Origin: Dokdonia sp. | GTDB taxonomy: Bacteria; Bacteroidota; Bacteroidia; Flavobacteriales; Flavobacteriaceae | Direction: 5' to 3' | Assembly (NCBI GenBank): GCA_020630915.1 | Contig: JAHDIF010000004.1 | Span: 124,001 to 188,000, forward strand | Length of the DNA: 64,000 bases | Part shown: in pieces, positions 37,907 to 47,246 of the stretch | Layout of the letters: each line of letters opens with the position of its first letter | Numbering within the stretch: the first letter of the stretch is position 1 | Translations under genes and position numbers: made by a program | The notes under the pieces: model-generated | Database searches by the model: none | What the model saw: the letters and a program-made list of their open reading frames with translations, nothing else | What the model was told of the DNA's origin: nothing

Positions 37907-37994
37907 TTATTGAAATTTGTCCTTTAAAGAAAAAAGATTTTGAAGCAATGACAATGCTCGCTCGAACAGACAAATTAATAAGATATTAAAATAA

Positions 37995-38018
37995 GATTTC
38001 CGCCTACGCGGAAATGAC
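37995..38018. repeat. GATTTCCGCctaCGCGGAAATGAC dispersed palindromic repeat (TTCCC-family)
   Basis: TTTCCGC/GCGGAAA arms with the usual ATGAC flank. Confidence 0.6.
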
Positions 38019-38029
38019 ACAGAAGCCAT

Positions 38030-39055
38030 ATGATTAAAAACGACCTATTCTTAAGAGCATTAAAAGGTGAAACTGTAGATCGCCCACCAGTATGGATGAT
38101 GCGTCAAGCAGGTAGATATTTGCCAGAGTTTATGGAGATCAAGGCCAAGTATGATTTCTTTACACGTTGCCAGACACCAGAACTTGCAAGTGAGATTACT
38201 GTACAACCCATACGACGTTATGGAATGGACGCAGCCATCTTGTTTTCTGATATATTGGTGATTCCACAAGCGATGAATATAGACGTAGAAATGAAGCCTA
38301 ACGTAGGTCCTTGGTTACCTAATCCTGTTCGTTCTATGCAAGACTTAGATAATGTGATCGTACCAGACATACACGATACCTTAGGGTATGTGATGGATGC
38401 CATTAAAATGACCAAGGAGAAACTTAATGATGAGATTCCATTAATTGGATTCGCTGGTTCTCCCTGGACGATTTTATGCTATTGTGTACAAGGACAAGGC
38501 TCTAAGAATTTTGATAAAGCAAAGGAGTTTTGTTTTACACAACCCGAAGCGGCACATACCTTATTACAACGCATTACCGATACCACGATTGCCTATTTAA
38601 AGGAGAAAGTGAAGGCTGGAGTTAATGCTGTGCAAGTTTTTGATAGTTGGGGCGGCATGCTATCGCCAGATGATTATAAAACATTTTCTTGGCAATACAT
38701 TCAGCAAATTATCGATGCTTTAAAAGACGATGCTCCTGTAATCGCTTTTGGAAAAGGCTGCTGGTTTGCTTTAAGTGATATGGCAAAGTCTGGAGCTTCG
38801 GCTTTAGGGGTAGACTGGACATGTTCGCCTAGAAATGCGCGTTACCTTTCTGGTGGAAATATCACCTTACAAGGTAATTTTGACCCAACACGCCTCTTCT
38901 CACCACCTAGCGAAATCAAAAAAATGGTGCACGAGATGATCAGCGCTTTTGGAAAAGATAAATACATCGTAAACCTAGGTCACGGTATTTTACCTAACAT
39001 TCCGTTAGAAAATGCTGGGGCGTTTATCGAGGCGGTAAAAGAATATAAGGAGTAG
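38030..39055 (+). CDS. hemE: Uroporphyrinogen decarboxylase
   Basis: [34 protein letters not shown]. Confidence 0.96.
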   Translation: MIKNDLFLRALKGETVDRPPVWMMRQAGRYLPEFMEIKAKYDFFTRCQTPELASEITVQPIRRYGMDAAILFSDILVIPQAMNIDVEMKPNVGPWLPNPVRSMQDLDNVIVPDIHDTLGYVMDAIKMTKEKLNDEIPLIGFAGSPWTILCYCVQGQGSKNFDKAKEFCFTQPEAAHTLLQRITDTTIAYLKEKVKAGVNAVQVFDSWGGMLSPDDYKTFSWQYIQQIIDALKDDAPVIAFGKGCWFALSDMAKSGASALGVDWTCSPRNARYLSGGNITLQGNFDPTRLFSPPSEIKKMVHEMISAFGKDKYIVNLGHGILPNIPLENAGAFIEAVKEYKE

Positions 39056-39546
39056 TGAAACTGATTGCTGCCATACAAAAAATGAACTGGAGCAAATTGG
39101 GTAGCTTAATCCTTTTATGCCTGCGGCATCCTTTGTATACCATTCCTAGCTATCGCGCCACTCGCAAAACGGTGGCGGTTTGTGATAAAGAATTTGGCAG
39201 TGCTCACCATAAAAATGGTAGAGCAAATGCTTTTAGACACGCCTTATGGAATGCTCTTTTAATTCAATACTGTAAAAAATGGTTTCCTAATGTGATACGA
39301 GCCAAAGCTTGGGCAAAACGTCTCACAGACTGGCACGAAGATTTTTCGCCCAATTCAGAGCTTGCTCGTGCGATGGATTATCATAACAATCGCGTTGGGA
39401 GAGAGTTTGCAATGCAACATCTGGATGTAGGCACAAAACAGTTAGTGCAGCTTATTATGGTGTTGGTACCGCTTTCGCGAAAGCATACTTCCCTTCACAC
39501 CATCTACTCTTTTCCTAATATCTTAGCACATATAGAAGATGATTAA
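39055..39546 (+). CDS. Hypothetical protein with conserved NAFRHALWNAL motif (DUF6973-like)
   Basis: GTG start overlapping hemE stop; HHKNGRANAFRHALWNALLIQYC, WHEDFSPNSELARAMDYHNNRVGREF. Confidence 0.6.
   Translation: MKLIAAIQKMNWSKLGSLILLCLRHPLYTIPSYRATRKTVAVCDKEFGSAHHKNGRANAFRHALWNALLIQYCKKWFPNVIRAKAWAKRLTDWHEDFSPNSELARAMDYHNNRVGREFAMQHLDVGTKQLVQLIMVLVPLSRKHTSLHTIYSFPNILAHIEDD
39471..39484. repeat. GCTTTCGCGAAAGC palindrome (39055 ORF, LSRK)
   Basis: Exact 14-mer. Confidence 0.95.
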
Positions 39547-40294
39547 CGGTATTCTCAACGGTCTTAAATCGTATAGATATTCTTTAAGCCTTATTTCTAA
39601 ACTAGGTTTATGGAGCTTCTTTTTAATTCCCATACTCATTAGCTTTCTTACCGCGAGTCTTATTGCGATTTTGGTGTGGCAATTTGCCGATAATATGGGG
39701 CACTGGATTGAACAGATATGGCCTTGGGAAACGGGCAAACACGCCTTCTTTATTATTGCCGAAATTGTAAGCGGCCTTTTTATTATTGCCATCGGACTTA
39801 TACTCTATAAGCACATTATTATGGCGCTAAGCGCTCCCTTTATGAGTCCTGTTTCAGAAAAAATAGAGCGTCATCTTTTGGGTGAAACACACGAGCATAG
39901 GGATACTAGTTTTAAAGAGCAATTGTGGCGCGGGATTCGCATTAATACGCGTAATCTTAGTGTCGAACTGCTTATTACTTTGCCCATACTGTTGCTTAAT
40001 TTTATTCCGATAATCGGTAATTTCTTTTCGGCCGTATTGTTGTTTTTAACCCAGTCTTATTATGCTGGTTTCGGAAATATGGATTATACGCTCGAGAGGC
40101 ATTTGGACTATTCTAGAAGCGTACAATTTGTCAGAAAAAATCGGGGTCAAGCCATAGGTAACGGTATGATTTTTATGTTGTTTCTATTAATTCCTATACT
40201 AGGTGTGATTCTGGTTTTGCCTCTCTCGGTTACCGCAGCCACTAGGCAAACCGTACACTTATTAACTACTAAAGAAAAGGTTGCTACCCCATGA
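39539..40294 (+). CDS. EI24/CysZ-like membrane protein
   Basis: Multiple TM segments; KLGLWSFFLIPILISFLTASLIAILVW; FMSPVSEKIE. Confidence 0.7.
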   Translation: MINGILNGLKSYRYSLSLISKLGLWSFFLIPILISFLTASLIAILVWQFADNMGHWIEQIWPWETGKHAFFIIAEIVSGLFIIAIGLILYKHIIMALSAPFMSPVSEKIERHLLGETHEHRDTSFKEQLWRGIRINTRNLSVELLITLPILLLNFIPIIGNFFSAVLLFLTQSYYAGFGNMDYTLERHLDYSRSVQFVRKNRGQAIGNGMIFMLFLLIPILGVILVLPLSVTAATRQTVHLLTTKEKVATP

Positions 40295-41193
40295 AAGATC
40301 AATTTGTAGATTACATACACAAACTCCAAGACCAGATCACTTCTAAACTGGAAGCCATTGATGGCCAAGCAAAGTTTCAAGAAGACCTCTGGAAGCGTCC
40401 AGAAGGTGGTGGCGGTCGCACACGCGTGATAGAAAATGGAGCCGTTTTTGAAAAAGGCGGTGTCAATATCTCAGAAGTACATGGCAAGTTACCTGAAACC
40501 ATGCAACAATATTTTGGGGTAAAAGATGCCAACTTTTTTGCCTGCGGACTCTCGCTCGTACTTCACCCTAAAAATCCTTTTGTACCCACTGTTCACGCAA
40601 ACTGGCGCTATTTTGAAATGTACAATCAAGAGGGCGCAATTGTAGATCAGTGGTTTGGTGGCGGTCAAGATCTTACTCCTTATTATCTCTTTGATGAAGA
40701 TGCCACTCATTTTCATACGGTCTGCAAAAAGGCTTGTGTTGCGCACGATCCTGATTTCTATCCTAAATACAAAGCCCGTTGTGATGAGTATTTTTACAAT
40801 GCACATCGCGGTGAAGGTCGTGGTCTAGGCGGTTTATTTTTTGATTATCTTAAACAGTCAGAGGAGCGATCTATGCAAGACTGGTACAATTTTGTAACTG
40901 AAGTGGGCGACAGCTTCTTAGAGGCTTATGTACCTATTGTGGAGAAAAGAAAAGATACCGCTTACGCGAAAAATCACCGCGACTGGCAGGAAATACGCCG
41001 TGGTCGTTATGTGGAGTTTAACCTGGTGCACGATAAGGGAACGTTATTTGGGCTTCGCACCAACGGTCGTATAGAAAGTATCCTAATGAGTTTACCACCA
41101 CACGTACAATGGAAATATAACCATCATCCTGAAGTAGGCAGTGAAGAAGCGCGATTGGTTGAAGTCTTGAAGGAGCCGAAGGAGTGGGTTTAG
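40291..41193 (+). CDS. hemF: Oxygen-dependent coproporphyrinogen-III oxidase
   Basis: GGGGRTRVIENGAVFEKGGVN, HANWRYFEM, WFGGGQDLTPYYLF. Confidence 0.96.
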   Translation: MKDQFVDYIHKLQDQITSKLEAIDGQAKFQEDLWKRPEGGGGRTRVIENGAVFEKGGVNISEVHGKLPETMQQYFGVKDANFFACGLSLVLHPKNPFVPTVHANWRYFEMYNQEGAIVDQWFGGGQDLTPYYLFDEDATHFHTVCKKACVAHDPDFYPKYKARCDEYFYNAHRGEGRGLGGLFFDYLKQSEERSMQDWYNFVTEVGDSFLEAYVPIVEKRKDTAYAKNHRDWQEIRRGRYVEFNLVHDKGTLFGLRTNGRIESILMSLPPHVQWKYNHHPEVGSEEARLVEVLKEPKEWV

Positions 41194-41232
41194 AAAACTT
41201 GAAATATTAAATAAATTATTCTAAAAATTAGT

Positions 41233-41679
41233 ATGCTTAAGAAAATAGATAAAATACTAGCAGCATTAGGAAATATTAGAGCTATGGAAAGATTGCACGT
41301 AGATACCCATACTGAAAACATAATAAATAATATACCTGGAGACAAAATTGCTGAGTCTAAAGAAGGTCAGCTCTATACAATTTCAAATGAACTGAATGGA
41401 TATCTTTTTTTGGAAACAGTTATTATTAGTAATATCAAGTTTAAAACTTTCAGCGGTGCTCAATTAACATTTTTATCCTCTGAAAAAAACCTAGTAATCC
41501 AATCCGACTCTCAAGAAATCGAATCTGACTACTCTAATGTTTCAAACAGGTACATTACAAATGTGAGTTTTAATATTACTCCAACCCAATTAAAGCAGAT
41601 AAAGAATAAATTTTTCGATAAAGTAAGATTTGATTGTAAAAAAAAGACGATAACTCTTTTTAAAATTCCTGTAAGCTAA
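41233..41679 (+). CDS. Hypothetical protein
   Basis: Intact AT-rich ORF between hemF and hemB. Confidence 0.45.
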   Translation: MLKKIDKILAALGNIRAMERLHVDTHTENIINNIPGDKIAESKEGQLYTISNELNGYLFLETVIISNIKFKTFSGAQLTFLSSEKNLVIQSDSQEIESDYSNVSNRYITNVSFNITPTQLKQIKNKFFDKVRFDCKKKTITLFKIPVS

Positions 41680-41691
41680 TACCTGAAAATG

Positions 41692-42681
41692 ATGTACCCA
41701 CTAAAAAGAAACCGAAGACTCCGCACCTCAGAAGCCATACGCTCACTCGTACGAGAAACGGTCATTACACCCAATGACTTTATCGTGCCCCTTTTTGTAG
41801 TAGAAGGCAAAAGTATCAAAGAAGAAATCCCGAGTATGCCCAACTATTACAGGATGAGTTTGGATTTGCTATCCAAAGAGGCCAAAGAACTCTGGGCAAT
41901 GGGCTTGAAATCGGTGTTGTTGTTTGTAAAAGTGCCAGATAATCTTAAGGATAATTCAGGTACAGAAGCGCTAAACCCCGAAGGTTTGATGCAACGTGCT
42001 ATCAAAACCATTAAAGATGCCGTTCCAGAAATGTATGTGATGACAGATGTCGCTCTAGACCCGTATTCTAGTTATGGTCACGACGGTGTGGTAGGCAACG
42101 GCCAGATCGTAAATGACGATACCAATGCCCTACTTGCAGAAATGTCACTATCGCACGCCCGCGCAGGAGCAGATATGGTAGCCCCTAGCGATATGATGGA
42201 CGGTCGTATTTTTGAAATACGCACCTTACTAGAAGACGAAGGCTTTCATAATACAGGAATTTTGAGCTATAGTGCGAAGTATGCCTCAGCTTTTTATGGG
42301 CCTTTTAGAGATGCATTAGATAGTGCTCCCGCCGATATAAAAGACGTACCTAAAGACAAAAAAACATACCAGATGGATTTTGCAAACCGTGACGAAGCGG
42401 TAAAAGAAACCCTAATGGATATAGAAGAAGGAGCAGATATTGTGATGGTAAAACCAGGGCTTTGCTATCTGGATATTGTTCGAGATATACGTGATGCGGT
42501 AGATGTGCCTGTTGCGGTATACCAAGTAAGTGGTGAGTATGCGATGCTCAAGGCAGCAGCAGCAAAGGGCTGGCTGGACCACGATGCAGTAATGCTAGAA
42601 CAAGTAACAGCTATTAAACGCGCAGGAGCACATATGATGGCAAGTTACTTTGCTAAGGATGTGGTGAAGTTATTAAGTTAG
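41692..42681 (+). CDS. hemB: Porphobilinogen synthase
   Basis: RRLRTSEAIRSLVRET, MTDVALDPYSSYGHDG, ADMVAPSDMMDGR, MVKPGLCYLDI. Confidence 0.96.
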   Translation: MYPLKRNRRLRTSEAIRSLVRETVITPNDFIVPLFVVEGKSIKEEIPSMPNYYRMSLDLLSKEAKELWAMGLKSVLLFVKVPDNLKDNSGTEALNPEGLMQRAIKTIKDAVPEMYVMTDVALDPYSSYGHDGVVGNGQIVNDDTNALLAEMSLSHARAGADMVAPSDMMDGRIFEIRTLLEDEGFHNTGILSYSAKYASAFYGPFRDALDSAPADIKDVPKDKKTYQMDFANRDEAVKETLMDIEEGADIVMVKPGLCYLDIVRDIRDAVDVPVAVYQVSGEYAMLKAAAAKGWLDHDAVMLEQVTAIKRAGAHMMASYFAKDVVKLLS

Positions 42682-42682
42682 T

Positions 42683-43033
42683 ATGAAGTTTATCTTGCGC
42701 ACAAAGCCTAATTACAGCATTTATCTTTACGACAAATACCTCACAATTGAGGATGATCACCGCAAAAGATATAACGGTGATTATGAATACTCTAATATAC
42801 TTGAAGTTAATTTAAATAAGGAAAGGATCAACTGGTTTACCTCAATATTTTCGCTAGTAATCGACTTAATATTTGCAGAAGGTTTTGCAGGAAATTATAA
42901 AGATAAAGCCGTATTTGAACTCAAAACAAAATCACATTCAATAAAAACACATGCCTCAGATTTTGACCAGTTCGAAGCTAAAAAATGTATCCGCGAGTTG
43001 CGCAGAAGAATGAAGCAAGTAAAATCTTTGTAG
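42683..43033 (+). CDS. Hypothetical protein
   Basis: Intact 116-aa ORF 2 nt after hemB. Confidence 0.45.
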   Translation: MKFILRTKPNYSIYLYDKYLTIEDDHRKRYNGDYEYSNILEVNLNKERINWFTSIFSLVIDLIFAEGFAGNYKDKAVFELKTKSHSIKTHASDFDQFEAKKCIRELRRRMKQVKSL

Positions 43034-43093
43034 CATTACCACTTCATCTATTTTCTATGTTCTTTCAGCGAAGCCGTCTATGCTCTTAGCCAC

Positions 43094-43107
43094 GCTTTCG
43101 CGAAAGC
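43094..43107. repeat. GCTTTCGCGAAAGC palindrome, intergenic (upstream of CNNM gene)
   Basis: Exact 14-mer. Confidence 0.95.
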
Positions 43108-43149
43108 GTAATAAATTGCATACCTTTACCTAAACAAACTTTACAACCT

Positions 43150-44244
43150 ATGGGCGCACTCCTTCTTTGGGCTACCGTTTCTATATTTTTTTCCTTTTTA
43201 TGTTCTATTCTAGAAGCAGTGTTACTTAGTGTAACACCTACTTTTGTAAATGTAAAAAAGAACGAAGGCAAAGCCTATGCCGCAGACCTTGAAGAACTCA
43301 AAAACGATGTAGATAAACCCCTTATCGCCATCCTCACTCTAAATACCTTAGCACATACCGTAGGAGCGATTATGGTAGGTATAGCAGCTGGTGACCTCTA
43401 TCCGGATTTTGAAGTACTAGGCGTAAACTTTGTAGGGCTCGTCTCTGGAATTATGACGTTTTTAATCCTTGTTGCTTCAGAAATTATTCCTAAAACTATA
43501 GGGGCTACCTACTGGAAAGGCCTCGCTAATTTTACGACCAAAACGCTTAAAATAATGGTGCTTTTATTAAAGTACACAGGTGTTCTTTGGGTACTACAAC
43601 TATTTACTAAGCTTGTAGGTGGTAAAGGACATCACGGGAGCGCATTGAGTAGAGAAGACTTTACGGCAATGGCGCAAATCGCTAGTGATGATGGCGTTTT
43701 TGAAGAATCAGAAAGTAAGATACTCACCAACCTTCTTACTTTTAAAGAGGTGCTCACAAAAGATGTAATGACACCGCGCACAGTCATGAAAACAGCTCCT
43801 TCTAGCAAGACAGTCGCCCAGTTTTTTGAAGAAAATCAAACCTTAAGATTCTCAAGAATTCCCGTTTACGAAGGCAATAACGACCACATTACGGGTCTCG
43901 TTCTTAAAGCAGAGGTCTATAAAGAAATGGCAAATGGTAATGGTGAGAAAACCCTAGACCAGATTAAACGCCCCATCATTGTAACTAGTAGAAATTTACC
44001 TATTCCTGCGCTTTTTGAAGAACTCGTTTCTACCCGCAACCATATTGCCCTTGTGGTAGATGAGTACGGATCTGTAAGTGGCCTAGTCACTATGGAAGAT
44101 GTGATAGAAACACTACTTGGTATGGAAATTATGGACGAAAGTGACAACGTAGCAGACTTACAAACGCTGGCGCGTAAAAACTGGGAAAAACGTGCCAAAG
44201 ATCTTGGACTGCTAGAAGAAAATAGTACCGCTCCTAATGAATAA
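43150..44244 (+). CDS. Hemolysin-family/CNNM transporter (DUF21 + CBS domains)
   Basis: LEAVLLSVTPTFVNVKKNEGK, ASEIIPKTIGATYWKGLA, DVMTPRTVM, VDEYGSVSGLVTMEDVIETLLG. Confidence 0.92.
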   Translation: MGALLLWATVSIFFSFLCSILEAVLLSVTPTFVNVKKNEGKAYAADLEELKNDVDKPLIAILTLNTLAHTVGAIMVGIAAGDLYPDFEVLGVNFVGLVSGIMTFLILVASEIIPKTIGATYWKGLANFTTKTLKIMVLLLKYTGVLWVLQLFTKLVGGKGHHGSALSREDFTAMAQIASDDGVFEESESKILTNLLTFKEVLTKDVMTPRTVMKTAPSSKTVAQFFEENQTLRFSRIPVYEGNNDHITGLVLKAEVYKEMANGNGEKTLDQIKRPIIVTSRNLPIPALFEELVSTRNHIALVVDEYGSVSGLVTMEDVIETLLGMEIMDESDNVADLQTLARKNWEKRAKDLGLLEENSTAPNE

Positions 44245-44752
44245 AATTACCCTCTTTTTCTGTCTCATATCTCTCTCAATGAGCGCACAACAGGACAACC
44301 CTAAAGATGCTTTTCTAGAAAAATGGCAAAACTCAAAAGCTTATCTAATAGAAATTGCACAGGCCATGCCAGAGGAGTCCTATACCTTTAAACCTACTAA
44401 GCGTCAGATGGATTTTGGTAGTCAGCTTTTACACATACGCGGCAATATGTTATGGTTAGGAAATACCTATTTTACAGACAACAACTTTGATAGAAGTATT
44501 CTTGCTAACAATATTCCTCAAGGCAAAGAGGCTATAATCAAAGCGCTAGAAGAAAGTTTTGATGCGGTTTACGCTTTCGCGAAAGCGTGCCCAGAAGCAT
44601 CCCTTTCTAAAGAGGTCTCTTTTTTTGCAGGGCCCAAGTCTCGCTATCAGATCTTGAATTTACTTCAAGACCACGTCACACACCACAGAGGGCAATTAAT
44701 CGTATATCTAAATCTGAATGATATCGAAGTGCCAAAATATGTAGGCTGGTAA
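44237..44752 (+). CDS. DinB family protein (secreted)
   Basis: Signal peptide; FKPTKRQMDFGSQLLHI, NLLQDHVTHHRGQLIVYL. Confidence 0.85.
   Translation: MNKITLFFCLISLSMSAQQDNPKDAFLEKWQNSKAYLIEIAQAMPEESYTFKPTKRQMDFGSQLLHIRGNMLWLGNTYFTDNNFDRSILANNIPQGKEAIIKALEESFDAVYAFAKACPEASLSKEVSFFAGPKSRYQILNLLQDHVTHHRGQLIVYLNLNDIEVPKYVGW
44573..44586. repeat. GCTTTCGCGAAAGC palindrome (DinB, AFAK)
   Basis: Exact 14-mer. Confidence 0.95.
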
Positions 44753-44766
44753 TCGTTACTAGAGAT

Positions 44767-45243
44767 ATGAGTGATATAGCATATATTTCTTCACCTATAG
44801 GAACTCTTGAAATTACAGGAAATCTAGAAGGCTTATCCAGCGTCGTTTTTCTAGAAGAAGCCGTAGCGCCTACTGCAAATATTCCTGACCAACTTAAAAA
44901 ACCCATCTTACAACTACAAGAATACTTGGATGGCAAGCGCACAACATTTGATTTAAAGCTTAGTCCTCAAGGCACCGATTTTCAAAAAAAAGTATGGAGC
45001 CAACTCTCTAAAATTCCTTTTGGGAAAACAGTAACCTATCTAGATATGGCCAAGCAGTTAGGAAACCCAAAAGTCATAAGAGCAGCTGCCAGTGCAAATG
45101 GTAAAAATCCCATAGCTATAATTATTCCATGCCATAGAGTAATAGGCAGTGACGGCTCACTTACAGGTTATGCAGGCGGATTACATCGCAAAAAATGGTT
45201 GCTGGAGCACGAAAGCCCCGTAACACAAACCACGCTTTTTTAA
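44767..45243 (+). CDS. Methylated-DNA--protein-cysteine methyltransferase
   Basis: IIPCHRVIGSDGSLTGYAGGLHRKKWLLEHE. Confidence 0.95.
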   Translation: MSDIAYISSPIGTLEITGNLEGLSSVVFLEEAVAPTANIPDQLKKPILQLQEYLDGKRTTFDLKLSPQGTDFQKKVWSQLSKIPFGKTVTYLDMAKQLGNPKVIRAAASANGKNPIAIIIPCHRVIGSDGSLTGYAGGLHRKKWLLEHESPVTQTTLF

Positions 45244-45267
45244 GTATCTTTAGATAAATTCTTTCGA

Positions 45268-46413
45268 ATGAAATACATAAAAGGCTTTTTAAAAGGGCTG
45301 GCTAGCCTTATCATTATTGCGGTTGCCGTCGCCTATCTTACCGATCACGAGTATATTCTAAAAGGCGTGCGCGTGGTGTATCTTACAGGCCACACCACGG
45401 CGTATATAGATGATCACCCCTATTTTGAGAATATGCAAATCCTGCCAAGCACACAACCGCAACCTTGGCCAGAACACAAAAATTACAATCAAACACAGCC
45501 TACAAAAAAACTCAAAGCCTATAATGATCAGCTGGGTACAGTGGCCTTTTTAATCATCAAAAATGATAGCATCTGGTATGAAGATTATGCCGATAGTTAT
45601 GGTAAGGATTCTCAAACCAATTCTTTTTCTATGGCAAAAAGTATCGTAAGCGCCATGCTAGGTAAAGCCATACAAGAGGGACATATAAAAAGCTTAGACC
45701 AGCCGCTTGGTGATTTTTATGAAGAATTTGCAGATGCAAAGACCACCGTAGGTGACCTCTCTTCTATGGCATCTGGTTTAGACTGGACAGAACATTATAC
45801 AAGTCCCTTTAGTATCACAGCTCGCACCTATTATGATGATGACTTAGCCGAAACGATGTTAGGTCTGGATATTATAGAATCTCCAGGAGAGCGATTTAAA
45901 TATCTTAGCGGAAGCACCCAACTCTTAGGAATGGTAATAGAAAAAGCAACGGGAATGAAAATGGCAGACTACGCCGCTCAGAGCTTCTGGCAACCTATGG
46001 GTTTTGAAAAAGAAGCCCTTTGGCAAGTAGATGATGAAGATAATAAGCTCGCTAAAGCCTATTGCTGTATCTCGAGTAACGCCAGAGATTTTGCTCGTTT
46101 TGGAAAGCTCTATAAAGACCACGGTCTTTGGAACGGACAACAAATTCTTGATTCTACCTTTGTGGCTACGTCTATCCAACCTCGTTTTACACAATCTCCA
46201 GAATACGGCTATGGTTTCTGGTTAAGCAATCATTTAGGCAAAGAGATTTTTGCCATGCGCGGCATCTTAGGACAATATGTAATTACTATTCCAGAAGATA
46301 ATATGATTATCGTACGACTAGGACACGCTATAGAGTCTTGGGATGGAAGACCCTTTTCTTCTGATTTCTACACCTATGTAGAAGAAGCGTATGCCATGCT
46401 GGAGAGCCAATAA
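45268..46413 (+). CDS. Serine hydrolase (class C beta-lactamase family)
   Basis: SFSMAKSIVSAMLG (SxxK), YLSGSTQLLGMVIEKATG. Confidence 0.9.
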   Translation: MKYIKGFLKGLASLIIIAVAVAYLTDHEYILKGVRVVYLTGHTTAYIDDHPYFENMQILPSTQPQPWPEHKNYNQTQPTKKLKAYNDQLGTVAFLIIKNDSIWYEDYADSYGKDSQTNSFSMAKSIVSAMLGKAIQEGHIKSLDQPLGDFYEEFADAKTTVGDLSSMASGLDWTEHYTSPFSITARTYYDDDLAETMLGLDIIESPGERFKYLSGSTQLLGMVIEKATGMKMADYAAQSFWQPMGFEKEALWQVDDEDNKLAKAYCCISSNARDFARFGKLYKDHGLWNGQQILDSTFVATSIQPRFTQSPEYGYGFWLSNHLGKEIFAMRGILGQYVITIPEDNMIIVRLGHAIESWDGRPFSSDFYTYVEEAYAMLESQ

Positions 46414-46424
46414 ATTTGTAAGTC

Positions 46425-47138
46425 ATGATTAAAAAACTGCATTTAGAACACATCCTGTTTTTAGATATTGAAACCGTACCTCAACAAGCCTCTTTTAATG
46501 ATCTAGACGATGATTTTAAGGCGCTGTACGCTGATAAAACGAGATACTTGCGCAAAGATGAGTACACGCCTGAAGACTATTACGAACGTGCTGGTATCTG
46601 GGCAGAATTTGGTAAAATCGTTTGTATATCTGTAGGCTATTTTAAAAATCAAGGAGAAACAAGACAGTTTAGAGCCACCTCTTTTTATGGTGAAGAAAAA
46701 ACACTGCTTGTTGAATTTAAAAACCTTATAGAAACCCACTTTAACTCATCTAGACATCTACTTTGTGCCCACAATGGTAAAGAATTTGATTTTCCCTACA
46801 TCGCACGTAGGATGATTATACACGGTATAGAATTGCCCTACAAACTCAATCTATTTGGCAAAAAACCGTGGGAAGTTCCGCATCTGGACACCTTAGATCT
46901 TTGGAAATTTGGGGACTATAAGCATTATACCTCACTCAAACTGCTCACAAAAATATTAGGGATTCCTTCTCCTAAAGATGACATAGACGGAAGTCAAGTA
47001 CGTGCTGTTTTTTATGAAGAAGGAGACATAGATCGCATAATTACATATTGTGAAAAAGACACTGTTGCCGTGGCACAAATCCTACTGCGACTGCGAGGTG
47101 AAGAATTACTACACGAGAACGAAGTGATTTCTGTGTAG
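46425..47138 (+). CDS. 3'-5' exonuclease (PolB-like DEDD superfamily)
   Basis: LFLDIETVPQQ, LCAHNGKEFDFPYIARRM, YCEKDTVAVAQILLR. Confidence 0.85.
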   Translation: MIKKLHLEHILFLDIETVPQQASFNDLDDDFKALYADKTRYLRKDEYTPEDYYERAGIWAEFGKIVCISVGYFKNQGETRQFRATSFYGEEKTLLVEFKNLIETHFNSSRHLLCAHNGKEFDFPYIARRMIIHGIELPYKLNLFGKKPWEVPHLDTLDLWKFGDYKHYTSLKLLTKILGIPSPKDDIDGSQVRAVFYEEGDIDRIITYCEKDTVAVAQILLRLRGEELLHENEVISV

Positions 47139-47141
47139 TAT

Positions 47142-47178
47142 GCTTTCCTGCCTTTGCCGGCAGGCAGGCGCAAAAGCA
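47142..47178. repeat. Hybrid palindrome: GCTTTC / CTGCCTTTGCCGGCAGGCAGGC / GCAAAAGC
   Basis: Arms of the 14-bp palindrome split by a CTGCC..GGCAG element. Confidence 0.75.
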
Positions 47179-47186
47179 TACTCAAT

Positions 47187-47224
47187 AAAAAACCTCTGAT
47201 ACCATTACAGTATCAGAGGTTAAA
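47187..47224. terminator. Bidirectional intrinsic terminator between convergent genes
   Basis: AACCTCTGATAC-cattaca-GTATCAGAGGTT with flanking A/T. Confidence 0.75.
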
Positions 47225-47246
47225 CAATTGGTTGGTTATTGTTTAG

